The notes beneath the pieces are model-generated. The model was not told the DNA's origin, did not search any database, and saw only the letters and a list, made by a program, of their open reading frames with translations. The position numbers were made by a program, and so were the translations under genes. From Adiantum capillus-veneris (lineage: Eukaryota; Streptophyta; Polypodiopsida; Polypodiales; Pteridaceae), in contig CM043960.1 of assembly GCA_014529385.2 (NCBI GenBank), positions 73,567,410 through 73,631,409 of the forward strand: a stretch of DNA of 64,000 nt, read 5' to 3'. Of this stretch, positions 35,894-48,000 are shown piece by piece (the first letter of the stretch is position 1; every line of letters starts with the position of its first letter).

Positions 35894-38010
35894 CAAGAAA
35901 ATGAAATCAGCAGCCCATGGAACGGATCTCCTCCCGTGAGTATATAGTGTAGCCTCCGAACGTACCCGTGAAAGATGCTCATGTAAAGGGATCCATATGG
36001 GATTCCCGACTCCCACTTTGAAGTTTGCAGCAATGGCAATGTAGTCCCCCACTATGGCCATGCACCGTGCTCAACCAAACTAGATATGTTTTGTAGTGGA
36101 GACTCCATGAGATAAACAAATGAGATAGTCTTCCTAGCCATGAGGGTGCCTGAAGATACTGGAGCATCACAACAAGATAAAATAAGTAATCTATGAAGCA
36201 TATTTTAGGAAAGCATTAAAAACAAATTATAAGGCATACCAGGCATTGAGCCCACATCCTCCTCTACGATCGTATCCACAAATATTTCCTTTTCCTTTTG
36301 AGAGTTGCGTGCATCTTAAACAAAACATTTTAAGTCAAAATACTACTAGCTTATGGTTGTTTGGCATGCCAAAGAGTGAAACATACCTGCATGTCTCTCC
36401 TCTCGTCTATCTGCTGGTGCATCACAACATCCCCCGACATCGTCTCATGTAGCTCTCTTTCACGACCAAGAACATGACCTTTTTCCATATATATCCACCA
36501 CGGACAATTCTCAATCTCCCATGCACTCAAGGTGCGCATACTAGAGGGGTACATGCATGTGTCTTGAGTAGCCATCTGAGTCCACTGTCTTGCCAAAATA
36601 GGCGTGGCAGGTAATACATTCTTGGATACTGAAAACATAAGGAATCTACAATGAACAGCTAACAATTTACATGAATCTCATCACATAAACATAACAAATT
36701 AATAAAATTGAAATTAATAAATTGTCCACCTGAAAGAAAAACGTTGTGCTGCCATTCGTAATGTATCTACCTTCTTCAATGCTTGCTTCTCCACATCCTT
36801 CGTCTTTGATCCAAGAGACACTTCAATTGGAAACAAAAAGGGCCTCGCTTCAAATTTTATCTCCTCAAAATAGAATGTGAGGGTAGAGTCATGTGGCAAA
36901 GGCACAATGCCAGGCACATCCATAAGAGCTCACACAATCTGAAATGCTCTTTCAAAGACTCGTGCCAAAAGACCCTCTCTACGAAGCCACCTACAATCCC
37001 AAAAAGAGTGAGAAAAAAAAGACAATACAACTTATTCAAGATTAATCATCCATAATAATCTTACATGCGGAAGACGTGATCTCCTTTCTTAAGACCATAT
37101 GCACCCCTTGTAGTCTTGTCCGCTTCAAGCAAAGAAATCCAATGAATCTTGTTTTGAACAGGGGCATCTTGGAGTGCTATTAAGTTCAATTTATCCAATG
37201 TAGCCCAGCTATCATTACCCCATTTCAGAGACAAAACCCTTGCTAGCCAATCCGTCCCAAGGTTGGGATCCACTATGTTAAGTAACTGCAATATGAGTAT
37301 AAAAATGACAATTACTCTAATTACATATTGTACCATTCTCCACAAACAAAGATTAGATGCAAACAAATAAAATACCTTCCCAATACAATCTTGATGTTTG
37401 TGTGTGATCTCCTGGGTGAATTCTCTCCTCTTCCTTTTTAAAGTCTTCATTAGACAAACCATGCTTCACATTCGACATTTTCTTCTCTTTCTCTTTTGTC
37501 ATTTCAATCTGAAATCCAAAATAAGCAAGACTATATTAATAATCACGCATACCAATGACAAAAGAAAGCATTTAATTTGATTCATACATCATAGACCAAT
37601 CTGCCAAGGTAACGTCGAGTGAGTGGATACCAAGGCTCGGAACCTTTGTCATACTTTTTCCATACGGTGGCAATAAGATTTTGATCCTTTTCAGGTAAAC
37701 CGTTTAAGTACATCACATGATCCGTCACAAAAATGTGTGTGGTATTAACGATCTCATCATGAAGGTGAGTGGAAACCAGAGCATGAGTATTCATGCTGCA
37801 TTGATATATCATGTTAGCATTCAAATATACATTAACTTAAACACTAGCAAAGTTGAAGAAGTGAAACACTTACAAGTTCATTCTTTGAAAACTACTTAGC
37901 AATGCAATCTGAGGCACTTTGGTAGGATCTATGATAGTGCATAAAACACGACAATGCTTCTCCTTCGAAGTGGAAAACCTTTCTTTAATTGCCTTTGTCC
38001 ATGCCACAGT

Positions 38011-38022
38011 ACGATGATTCCC
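38011..38022 (-). other. GNHR motif of the ParB-like domain
   Basis: Codons for Gly-Asn-His-Arg inside MFYVWEGNHRTVAW, the signature of ParB/sulfiredoxin-like folds that bind or hydrolyse nucleotides. In prokaryotes this domain is often fused N-terminal to DNA methylases. The surrounding LKSTFTKEGYMTEKG and VLCTIIDPTKV strands fit the fold. Confidence 0.65.
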
Positions 38023-39186
38023 TTCCCAAACATAGAACATGTGATTGACAAGATCTTGAAACTCTGGTTTCTTTTGCAATTCACATTCGAATGCATCATT
38101 GATCTCATTCCATAGAGGTCCCATGTTTCTTTGAACTCATCTTGAGTACACACAATAGTTAAACTTTAAACAAAATCCAAAGAATGTGAACAATGGAAAA
38201 AAGATAGACAGTATTAACATACCTGTCTCACAAGGCTCTCCTCTCTTTTTCATGTCAATAAAGAGACAATAAAAGCTCCTTTTTCTGTCATATAGCCTTC
38301 TTTTGTGAAGGTAGACTTCAATCCACTAAGATCGTCTCTCAACCCTCTCACCCTTGCATTCTGAATCAATCTACACAAGGGAATAGAGGGACAATCAAAG
38401 CAGCTAAATATACGTGTGCTCTCAAGAATATTTGCTCCCTTATGCATGAAGATTTTGTTCATCCTCCATTTCTGCGGCTGCAGTAACCTCGTCCCTTATC
38501 TCCCATGGGACTATCTACAACCCATTCTCCTCAGAGGCTAGTGTCTCATCTATCTCATGTAAAGATCCCTGCCCCATGTTCATAAGATAAAATCTCCTCT
38601 TCTTGTGTTTCTAGCTCCTCTACCATGATAGTAGCTGAAACCGAAGAGACTTGATCACTACTGTCCACTTGACCACAAGAGATTTGGTCACTACTCCTCC
38701 CTCTCTGGGCACGACCACGGGATCTAGGACTGATCCAACGTAAATAAACAATTCAACATTTTTAGTAATCTTCAAAAAGAATCAGTTGTTGATGCAAACA
38801 CATAATGAAACATAAAGTATTGTTATGGATTAAGAAAATGAAACAAAATTTAATTTATATTTAGAGCACTATTTTAAATACTATGCATAGCCCATGAGAT
38901 ACCTCTCCAACAAATTTTAGAAACCAAGGCTATAAAATTTATTCCAACATTATTATAAAACTTTGAAACACCTGGCAGGAGGACGCCCTCTTTGAGTAGA
39001 TGTACCATTTTTGCCTTCCATCGATTGCCATTGTCTCGTGAATTGACCTACACAAGTCATGGCATAAACTTAAACTTGCAGACATGGCATAAGTATCTCT
39101 ACAGTTAAAATAAAATTTTATTAGCAAAAAAACAAACGAAATGCACAATCTCTAGTTGGACATAATGATACCTCATTTAACACCAT

Positions 39187-40638
39187 TCGATGGGAAGCAA
39201 TTGGCTAAGCAAACCAACCAGGGAAAAATTTCAAGCCAGGAGTTTAGTTGTTGATAGAGCCGCGCGTCGGCGTTTGGTCATTGCGACAACCCGCAAAGAG
39301 TAAATTTTTGAAATTAGATTTCTTTTTACACATTTTTTCCTTTTGCTTGCATCAACGAGGATTCTCCCTTTTTACACATTTTTTCCCTTCATGCTTTCAT
39401 AGCTTCCGCCGCGCATCAACAAGGATTCTCCCTTTTTTTTGAATTACCTCCAACCGGTACCCCCTACTAATGGTATGCACGTCCTTCCTAGCCATCTTGT
39501 TCCTTGCTAATTGTGCCCCCCTATACATTTATCCATGTAGGCCCCTCTTTCCACCAAGCACATTAGTGGATGCTGCCCCACTTGGCGTGAATTTGCCACT
39601 CTCTAGGGACATAGTTGTTACTCAACATAAAAAAAAGTACCTGTGTTGTCAGTGCTAAATGCACAGCACAAACAGAATCTCTGGTAGCACAAAAGGTCTT
39701 CAAGAACATAAAAAAAAGTACCTGTGTTGTCAATGCTAAATGCAGAGCGTAGAGAGAATCTCTCGCAGTGCAAAAGGACTGTCTCGAAGCGGAAAAAGAC
39801 TGTCTGGAAGTGGGATGAAGCTTGTGTTGGCAACACGAACAGGTTCAGGGGAAATAGAAGGATTTGAAGTTGGGAGCTATCACAACCGGCGCGCGCTCCT
39901 TGTAGCAGCAACGAACAAATAATTCCTTGCATCCTCGAACTTGCGCCCTTTGTCATGCGGCGGGAGTTGAAGCTCACTTCAAGTAGAGATCGACAAAAAC
40001 TTTTTTGTTTAAAAACTTGGAAAACCTACATATGAGAAGCACTTGAGTTAAATGGACTAAATTTGAAGGTTTTTACACGAGATTATACTTTACTTTTTAG
40101 AATTTTTTAGGTTCACAAAAATATTAAGAGGTAAATCTATACCTAAAAATTTGTAGGTGGGATTACACTAAACATAGGTTTTTTTTAGCTTTGCGAGTCG
40201 CTTGTGACTATTGTCTGCTGCAATTTTGATTTATATAATATTCTCAAAATAAAACTTTCAAATATTGTAAGTTCTTTAAAGACCTCCAATATTTTGTCAC
40301 AAATGCCGTAAAAGCTGCTCGGATTTTCAAAAAACTCCCAAATATCGTGGTGACTGTCTATCATAAAAAAATATGAGTTAATTTGAAGGAAAAAATGGCC
40401 AACTCGAACGTGATGTGGAAAAATGGAACTTTACATGATTGATAGGAGACGTTCTTGAATGCTCGACGACTCAGGCGTCTCCACCATCACACACTGCAGC
40501 TAAATCAATTAACTTTGGTCTTTTTCAATTTCCCCACTTTGTTTAATGTTTGTATTACCCAGCACCGTAACTCAATTATCCTCCAGTTCTTGAGAAGTAA
40601 TCGTATTGCTCCAACTTTCATTAGAATAGTTTTATGTA
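39187..40638. promoter_or_regulatory. divergent intergenic region between methyltransferase and transposase genes
   Basis: Shared 5' flank of two head-to-head genes, so both promoters should lie here. Contains an 81-bp tandem pair (about 39630-39792), each copy with AAGTACCTGTGTTGTC. A short possible first methyltransferase exon (ATG 39186, donor at 39171) is out of phase with the next exon and is uncertain. No clear TATA box for either gene. Confidence 0.45.
39630..39792. repeat. 81-bp tandem repeat pair in the divergent region
   Basis: Units begin at about 39631 and 39712, each with AAAAAGTACCTGTGTTGTC followed by an AGAATCTCT phrase. Also present in the duplicate at about 58212-58375. Confidence 0.8.
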
Positions 40639-43243
40639 ATGGCTAGGCATATCACTATCTATGGACCGCAAGGTGGACAAAAGCTTGTTCTTATCTTTGA
40701 AGGTAGCACATATGCCCCACCTGTAGCCTCTGTGAGACAACATTTCGAATTAACTACTGCCTTTAATTTGCATCCCTTAACTTTAAGTGGCGACCAAGTA
40801 AAAATGGAATTAATTGAAACTTCTCATGGTGATGAGGTTTTCCTTCTAAATCACGACCAATGTCATTTTTACATTTAGGTGAGCATCACCATCCATGTGG
40901 ATCAGGAAGGTCCAGATCATCAAATAAAGAAAAATTTTCATTAGTGCTACAAACTCGTGCTTTTGCAAATCCATTTACCACAGCGAAGTAGTTGAAGCGT
41001 ACAATTGCTCAAGATTTTATAATGGAAAAGCTCATCATGGAGAATGCTGAGAACACCAAATGTATTGAAGACGGTAAGTTTGCTGAATTTCTTGACACAA
41101 TCACACCTTTGTCAAACAAGCAAAGGATTGAGAGAAGCTTGGAATGTGCCAAACAATCAAAACACATAAGTGCAAAAGGTTTAGAAGCAATGCTTGATCT
41201 AAAGAGCAAGAGTAGGTATCCATACATTCACGATGTTCTTTTTCCTGGCCAACTTGGAGATGGACAATAACTCCATGTATTTAAGATGTCAACCATTGGT
41301 CCGAGAAGTGGGGTTGATCTAGTTAATTGAATGCACCCAGGTGGAAACTTGGAACACATGTGGGTGCACTTTGATCATCTGCATCGTGTGCATGGATGGC
41401 CAACAATGTCTGCACATGTTTATGAGCCGTTTGTGTGTGAACTTCTGACAATTGCAACATGTGAATTTACTGTGGAGAATAAGTTTGCACAAATAGAGTT
41501 TTGGAGGATGCTCAATAAGGTGGTTGAAGTCCAAGGGTATGATAAGCCCGAGTTTAGAGGCTTCATGGATGATGAAGCAAATGCAAATTGGATAGCAGTC
41601 AGAACCGTTTATTTTGGAGCTCCCAATATGGCTATGCCTGCCAAGGAATGATCATGTGTGTTCCATTGGGAGCAATCCATGATCCGTCATGCTGTGAAGT
41701 GCATTAAGACTTCCTCCCAAGAAGAACACAAGAGTAAATGCCGTAATTGGCAAATTGCATCGTAAGAGAATCAAGCATAAATCTGCAAAAGGGAGAACTT
41801 GGTTGCTATTGGAGAGTTGGGCATGCTATTGATGGAGAGGTTTCATGTCTAGAGACTTGGTTGGCTTGGTGGGATGTCAGAGTTTCACATTGGGGAGGAC
41901 AAATTGTTATGCAAGATGAGCTTGGCATTTTTATCCCTAACACTAACTTGTCTGAGAGAAAACATGCTAGCATGCAGGCATGCTTTGGTTTCAAAGAAAA
42001 AATTAGTTTGTATGAATCTACAGGGGTAGACATGGCAATGGAAGTGCTACAAAGTGTAAAGTATAATGCTTACCTCAAAGGTGCAAAGACATGCACTGGT
42101 CCGGGTATACAAGACCTTGGCCAGAGATTCTTTAATCGATCGTCCACTGCTTCGAGTGCTACAAAATTGGTCAATCTTACTCACTCCTTGATGAAATAAA
42201 TGGGTTTGCAAAGTCCAAAGATGAATAGGTCATATAGTAGGGAGAAAAGTGTGAAGAAAAAGAGGTCAATCTTTGTGGATGGTGGTGTTGTGCTAGAGGA
42301 GGATAGCCACAGACCTGATTTTGTTACAGTTACTGAACACATTAGTGGAAAAAGACATGCAAATTTACAAGGGGATACAAAATATTGGCCAAGGGTGAAC
42401 GTTGCAAATACGGTATGGGCGATTAGGAGAACTGAACCCAGACGTAAGATGACATGTTTTTGGATTTTACAAGATCAAATAGAGAGATGTGGAAGATTCA
42501 TTAATGAAGGCTCTAATGACATTAAGAGAGGGGTTGCAACACCTTGTTTTTGGGGTCAAAGAAAATATCCCTCATCTGGGTCAAATCCTGGGGGGATAGT
42601 AGAGGGTTATGTTTGGTTTTGCAATGGTAGTAACTTGCAGACATGGAAAATTCATGACATGGTGATGGGACCACCCGGACCTGCACCAGGTGTTTGGAGT
42701 GTCGTTGACGGAACTAATCTTGTGCCATATGAGGAAAAACAACTACAAGCTAATGGATTTGTGCTTCATCAGCAACATGAAGCAAGAGGTGTAGTTCTGA
42801 ATGGGAGGATTCGAGATGCAAATAGAGTTCCAAGTGCCTTTCGACCAAGATATAGGGATGGCAAGATTGTCAAGTGGCGATCCAAACTAACAAAGGAATT
42901 TTAGAAGAGAATTGATTTGGGGACATTCTTGGTGGAAGAATTGATTAAAGAAGTTATTATTGTGTGCAATGAAACAAGTTCTTTCTATGGTGGCACAGAG
43001 GGCTCAAGGATAAAGGGAGTTTCATACTCTGTGACATTATCATATTTTCCAAGGTGCACTTGTGAAGATTTTCAGAAAAGAGATTCCAAGAGGCTAACAT
43101 ATGTGCCATGCAAGCATATATACTATGTGTTTCTTCATGGTTTAGGTTTGGACTGTCATGCCCATGAGTTCATGCACCAAAAGGCTTTGACAAAGGTACA
43201 ACTCTTTCAAGCTCTCGGTGGAGTACGACCAAACACGCAGTAA
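40639..43243 (+). pseudogene. SWIM zinc-finger transposase-like gene, broken
   Basis: Plus strand, starting ATG 40639 (MARHITIYGPQGGQK). Three frame segments with internal stops cover about 850 codons: 40639-40878; 40879-41740 (KMSTIGPRSGVDLV, HVYEPFVCELLTIATCEF, stops at about 40988, 41268, 41328 and 41649); 41747-43243 (WLAWWDVRVSHWG, PNTNLSERKHASMQ, stops at 42197 and 42902). The C-terminus has CTCEDFQKRDSKRL then VPCKHIYYVF, a CxC...CxH SWIM finger at 43055-43117. The layout is that of MULE-related transposases: catalytic core followed by a SWIM finger for DNA or protein contact. Catalytic acids cannot be assigned by eye. It faces the methyltransferase-like gene across 1.45 kb. No terminal inverted repeats found. 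Confidence 0.78.
43055..43117 (+). other. SWIM zinc finger (CX1C..CX1H)
   Basis: Residues Cys-Thr-Cys and, 15 residues on, Cys-Lys-His, flanked by hydrophobic strands, in the last frame segment of the transposase-like gene. Confidence 0.85.
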
Positions 43244-43561
43244 TAGATCAAGTTTTGTGATCTAAAGTTTTTGTATGTAATTGTGGGTTTTTTTGGCCCC
43301 TATATCCGTGCCTTTGGGTGTGAAGGTTTTACACTTTATGTGTTTTGTGGTCCTATGATGAGGCTTGCTGTGTGGGAGAATATAATCTAAGGTTTTGAGC
43401 AGGTTTTTGAGTATGTACCAATGAATTAGATGTGGATGTGTGGTTCTTTTATTTGAAAAAAATTAAGATATGACTGGTTCATTTTACTACTCTATGTTCA
43501 ATATCTGAACTATTGCAATATTGATATGCTCTTTTCTATTGTACATATTCCCTCGGTTTCC

Positions 43562-45722
43562 TGTTCGCTCGGAAGTATTTGCTCGGGGTTAGGGATTCCT
43601 CAAAAAGCGCCGGGCCTCTGACTGTGAGGATTCATAGCAAATTCAAGCAAGGCGTAGATGATTTGAATCCAAAACCACATTAATAAAAGTAAAACTATAG
43701 CCATGAAATCATCTCTTTGAAAAAGAACCAAGATCAACTCAAAAATCTTGTGTGTGATGATTTAGTGTAGCCTCACTACTGCCAAGTACACAGTTGCAGT
43801 GCTCTTTCGCCCTGATAAAACCCCTACACAAACGCTTCAATTCTCCATCATAGCCATTTTGTGGAAGCTTTAGAACTTCTTTATTCATTCCCAAGTAGGT
43901 ATTTGAAGAGGGGAAACCCGAATTGGTGGCCTCACAACCTCGAATACAGGGTTGGAACAGTAGGGGACTGCACTATCATACCTTAGGTGCAGGCTTTGTA
44001 TCCCTTCACAAAGGAGCTTATAGTGCTGATATTTTTCTTCTTAAATGTTCCCTCACATTTCATAGTCTCAACACCATGAGTGATGTGGAATTTTGAGCCA
44101 TCTTTGACCAACTTTGGGTCATTTTTGACCATTTTATGACCATTTTTAGCACAAAAATGCCCTTTTTTGCTCGTAAAAAGCCCAAACAAGTTGGAAAAAT
44201 TTCCTAAATTGTGAAAAAAACCCATTGGGATTAAATTTCATCTTGAACCTCATTTTTCCACTTAGAAAGAACTCTCAATGCATCTCTTACTCCTGCGCAT
44301 CAAACCTGCTTTTTTTTTTGGTCGAGATTACCCACATGAAACTTTCTAGGCAAAACGAGCGTGCCACTTTGCTACACTTCACATTTGTACATTTTTAAAG
44401 AAAAATAGGCATATTTAAATGTGATAAAACATGCATCAATGCCACGTCCAGCTTCTCGCTGTCTCGGCAGAGGTATATATAGAGCTGCAACCGTGGCATC
44501 TATTTTCACATGTATCACACTATGTACATTTGGTCCCACAAAGCAAAAACATTGAGAGTGAGGTAGATATATTAGTTTCACATTATGCACGCGCCATGGC
44601 ATGATATACACCCCCTCTAAGTCTGCACATCCTCCGGCATGTGCCACAGATATCTTTTGCAAGTTAAGTCGTCATTTAAGTCAACATACATATCAATTTC
44701 ATCAGACTTGCAACAAAATCCAGTGCATCATCATATCTTTCTTCATCTTCATCCATAACATGTTCATCAAAGCCTTTATTTTGATTTTCTTGCAAAACAA
44801 AGGGATCTATATCGCCTCTTATTTTGAACAATTTAATTTTTTACCCTGCAATGGGAATCTTCATTTTTGTACCATCCAACTCATGCAAGGTATAAGTTGC
44901 ATTTCCATGTACATGCTTAACCACATAAAGGCCAAACCATCTCTTTGAAAGATTTCTTATCGCTGAATGTTGGTTATCAAGACTACTGTCATACACCAAC
45001 ACCCAATCATCTTCGTGTGAATAGCTCTAGGTCTGAGCCTGTGCCTTTTATCAAATCTGTCCTTATTCTTCAACCTTGCATCTTTTAATCGTGCTACTAT
45101 AATCTCAATATCTTCAGTCCTTCTTTCTAATTGTTGTATGCGCAAAGAAATAAGGTCTTCCCTACTCATTCCACCTTCCCAAGGCAATAAATTCCATGTG
45201 AGAATTACATCGTCAATTGACATTTTAGGTTTCTGACCATACATCAACTCAAAAGGCATATAACCAGCAATAACTGAGCTATGAGTTGTACGATCAGCCC
45301 ATAAAGCGTAAGGCAATAACCTAGGCCACTCTCCCATTTTATCTTTGCACGCCTTAGCCAAAGCTGTAATGATAGGAGATGCCCACATTCTGATTTACCA
45401 TTCCCTTCAGGATTGCATGCCATAGTGAGAGCGAGTTTAATGCCCATTCTAGAGAAAAAATCCCTTGCTTTGTCAGCATCCAACTCACCCCTGTCCACTG
45501 TTATTTTCCCAATACATCCATAATGGCTAATTACATCATCCAAGAGGACTTACATATCCCTTCTGTGCTTTTTTGTTCTTACAACACGACCTTCAACTTG
45601 GTTGGTTAAGTCTTCTCGTGTAAGCACTATGTATCTCATTTTCCATAAGCCCAATGGCATTGTAACCAGATCTACTACCCACTTGTAATGCGTGGCCAAT
45701 GGGTACGTAGGGTGCAACCCAT
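43562..45722 (-). mobile_element. gypsy element 2, left part: 3' LTR and integrase end
   Basis: Related to gypsy 1. The LTR starts near 43562; a stretch with CGCCGGGCC..CTGTGAG matches the start of the gypsy 1 LTR, and it runs to about 44.6 kb. Integrase sequence follows on the minus strand until position 45722, where a Tat element is inserted. The rest of this element resumes at 55582. Confidence 0.87.
44650..45722 (-). pseudogene. gypsy 2 integrase fragment
   Basis: Minus-strand blocks: HPTYPLATHYKWVVDLVTM, then DRGELDADKARDFFS, GNGKSECGH near the catalytic Glu, WADRTTHSS, and a C-terminal module near 44.9 kb. All have direct counterparts in gypsy 1 (24.2-25.3 kb). Several frameshifts. The acidic tail extends to about 44.65 kb. 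Confidence 0.85.
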
Positions 45723-46758
45723 TGAGGCGGTCCGGGGCAGGCAACAACAGAGGTGACCTCTAAACACCCCTCAAGGCTCCCGTGCTGCTCAATTGGGGCT
45801 GGGGAAACCACAAGCTCAACACAACAAGAAACCCACAGCCAAACCCAAACAAGATAGGGGCACCACCTAGTTATGGTATGCAAACTAGGACGCAAGAGAG
45901 ATTTTGCAACAACAACAAAATGGACCGAAGAGAGATAGAACAAAGGGAAGAGAGAGAGGTATGGATCTTGCGTAATACCTTATTTTTTACTTGCAAATGG
46001 AGATGGTCTGTTATGATGCTATCGTAGAGATTGTTCAAAACTAACTCAATGCTTAGTGAATGCTATCCATTGCCAACACACACACACTGTCTTAGGGTGT
46101 GGGAGACCTCTCACCAAAATACCCTCTTACAATGGACACAAAATTGGCAATGAAGTCACACTAAAATATTTTCTAAAACAAGATCAAATGATAGAAACAT
46201 CAAAATACACAAGCCACCTTGAATTCACCAAACCGTATCGCACAAGTGGAAGGACGAATATTTGAATGTCGAATGACGCCTTTGATGCACGAAACCTCAA
46301 TTTATTGATGATGGAGGAATATACAATAGTGGTTTTGAGATTTTTGAACTCACGCTCTCTCACTTGCAATGTGTAGCTTGAAAGCTTCTCTTACACAAAA
46401 AGTGCAGCTCACAAAGTGGTTGCTACGTCTAAGTCTCTCCTCACGGATAGAGTGTTGGGGTGCTATGTGACATGTTGGAGGTTGTTTTACAAGAAGGAGA
46501 GGGGCCTATTCATAAGTTGGAGACCCCTTATTAAGATTATTGGAAATTCTAATTTACAAGCTAACAAATCAGGATTATGATTTTTTTGAATATCAAAACA
46601 TTGCGGGCCTTCTTTGTCTGCTTGAGTCATGGATGTGGGCTCAAAAGAGAGCATTATTGATGGTAGATAAGGTGAAATTAAAGTTTTAAGTAAGGAGAGA
46701 GAGAGAGTTACTATGCACATGTCTTGAGGTGAGGTGTCTTTTATGGTTAGGTCAATGG
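45723..46758 (-). repeat. 3' LTR of the Tat element, truncated
   Basis: 1036 bp matching 52925-54011 of the 5' LTR. The remaining 1.57 kb of LTR and the polypurine tract are missing; homology stops at GGTCAATGG and the integrase 3' flank begins. Its TATA box is mutated (TATGAATA on the minus strand). Confidence 0.9.
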
Positions 46759-46816
46759 CCCCGGGAGATTTTCATTTTGTGGCTTCTTGTCACACTCATG
46801 CTTCATGCAACAAAAC

Positions 46817-47903
46817 TTACATGAGATAGTCCTTCGGTAGATCCTTTGGTAGAAGGCGACTCAAATAGGGCTTCAAGCGATACCCGTTTACCTTCCTAGA
46901 GTGCACTTTACCATTCAAGTCCATAAGCTGATAGTAACTTGAATTGAAAGCCTTTTTGACTATGTATGTCCTTTGCCATCTAGTTTCAAACTTGGCATCA
47001 AAACGATTGTCAAGTCGATTGTCATACCTTAGCACAAGCTCTCCTTCCTTGATGCCTTTGTCCTTGAGTTTCTTGTCAAGATTCTCCTTTGCTTGTGTAG
47101 ATTTTCTTTTGTAGCACTCGTAAACTGCTTCTCTTTTCCACTCAAGCTCCACTAATGTAAGAAGTCGATCCATACATACCTCTTGATCATCTTGTGCACC
47201 TTTACCATGAAGCCACATTGTTGGAATGTTGAGCTCGAGGGCTGCAAAGCCTCTTGACCATAGACCAAGTGAAATGGTGTGAACTCTGTGGCTTCCCTAT
47301 ATGTGGTTTGATATGCCCACAAGGCACCATCCAAGAAATCATCCCACAACTTTGTCTTGTTTTGCACCATCTTTCTGATGATGCGTGCAATCACACCATT
47401 AGCCTTCTCCACCAAACCATTTGATGTGCTATGACGATGTAAAATGTGAAGCTCTTCAAAAACTTATGTGAGTAAACCCTTCTTGAACCCTGGACCATTA
47501 TCAGAAACAATCTCCAGAGGTGTGCCAAATCTACGACAAATATTAGTGTAGACAAATTTGCTCGATCACTGTTTTTCCATTTACCCTTGCCACACTTTGA
47601 GCCTCTACCCACCTAGTCATGTAATCTACAGCCACTAGGATGTAGAGTTTACCATTTTGTTTTATAGGCAGAGGACCCATAGAATCAATGACCCATAGCA
47701 TCAATGCCCCACTTTTCAAAGGGTCCATTTGCACACACTGTTTGCCTCAGACCATGCACCAACCTTTTATTTCCATTTAGCTGATAGTTGTGACAACTTT
47801 TACACCAATGATGCTGGACATCCACATGCAATCTTGGCCAAACATATTCCGCAAGCAAAATCTTATTCACGCGGATAATTCTTGAGCAAAATGACCGCCA
47901 CAT
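46817..47903 (-). pseudogene. Tat integrase, broken
   Basis: Blocks from 47903 to 46817: the zinc-binding end (HHWCKSCHNYQ), core (FEKWGIDAMGP, LYILVAVDYMTRWVEAQ, the region around NGVIARIIRKM with a likely catalytic site), ALWAYQTTYREATEFTPF, and a C-terminal DNA-binding part (GELVLRYDNRLD, RWQRTYIVKKAF). A local duplication of TGGGTCATTGATTCTATGGG-like sequence near 47.68 kb and several shifts disrupt it. These motifs are typical of Tat/Athila integrases. Confidence 0.88.
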
Positions 47904-48000
47904 GCCTCTTCATGAAAACCTTTTAGAATGGTTGAAATTTCCTCGATAGTTGGTACTCTTCTGCACACTTGATCCTTCCCTCTTTGATAAAGGGATCCTT

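Larger units (their letters stand above)
35007..39057 (-). pseudogene. intron-containing ParB-like / DNA N4/N6-type methyltransferase-like gene
   Basis: About 12 exons can be joined by GT..AG introns with matching phase: 38972-39057 (ATG possibly 39021), 38223-38729, 37874-38140, 37588-37795, 37376-37508, 37065-37285, 36730-36990, 36387-36645, 36240-36314, 35746-36158, 35543-35661, 35007-35246; roughly 900 codons. The N-terminus has an AT-hook-like QRGRPPA. A ParB-like domain carries WEGNHRTVAW (GNHR at 38011-38022). The catalytic half shows ADFIFLDLPFGG (35879-35893, motif IV) and then ICLELGCGTAPAV plus GRTCVALDID (motif I) at the C-terminus, the permuted order of N4-cytosine/N6-adenine methyltransferases. 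DLPF replaces DPPF/Y. Breaks: TAG 38516, TGA 36930, shifts near 38.25, 38.11, 37.41 and 36.07 kb. Splice positions are inferred. Confidence 0.78.
38198..40813. repeat. segmental duplication, copy 1
   Basis: 2616 bp repeated in direct orientation at 56778-59417 with very high identity (few differences per 100 bp by eye). It runs from an intron of the methyltransferase-like gene through its first exons and the shared upstream region to codon 58 of the SWIM transposase frame. Confidence 0.95.

Noticed and set aside
35007..39057. Bacterial or phage contamination as the source of the methyltransferase
   Set aside because: Coding blocks are separated by phase-matched GT..AG introns and surrounded by plant retrotransposons; part of the gene is duplicated at a second plant locus.
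40639..43243. FAR1/FHY3-type domesticated host gene
   Set aside because: The SWIM finger is shared with that family, but the gene is full of stops and shifts and lacks a recognisable FAR1 N-terminal zinc domain.
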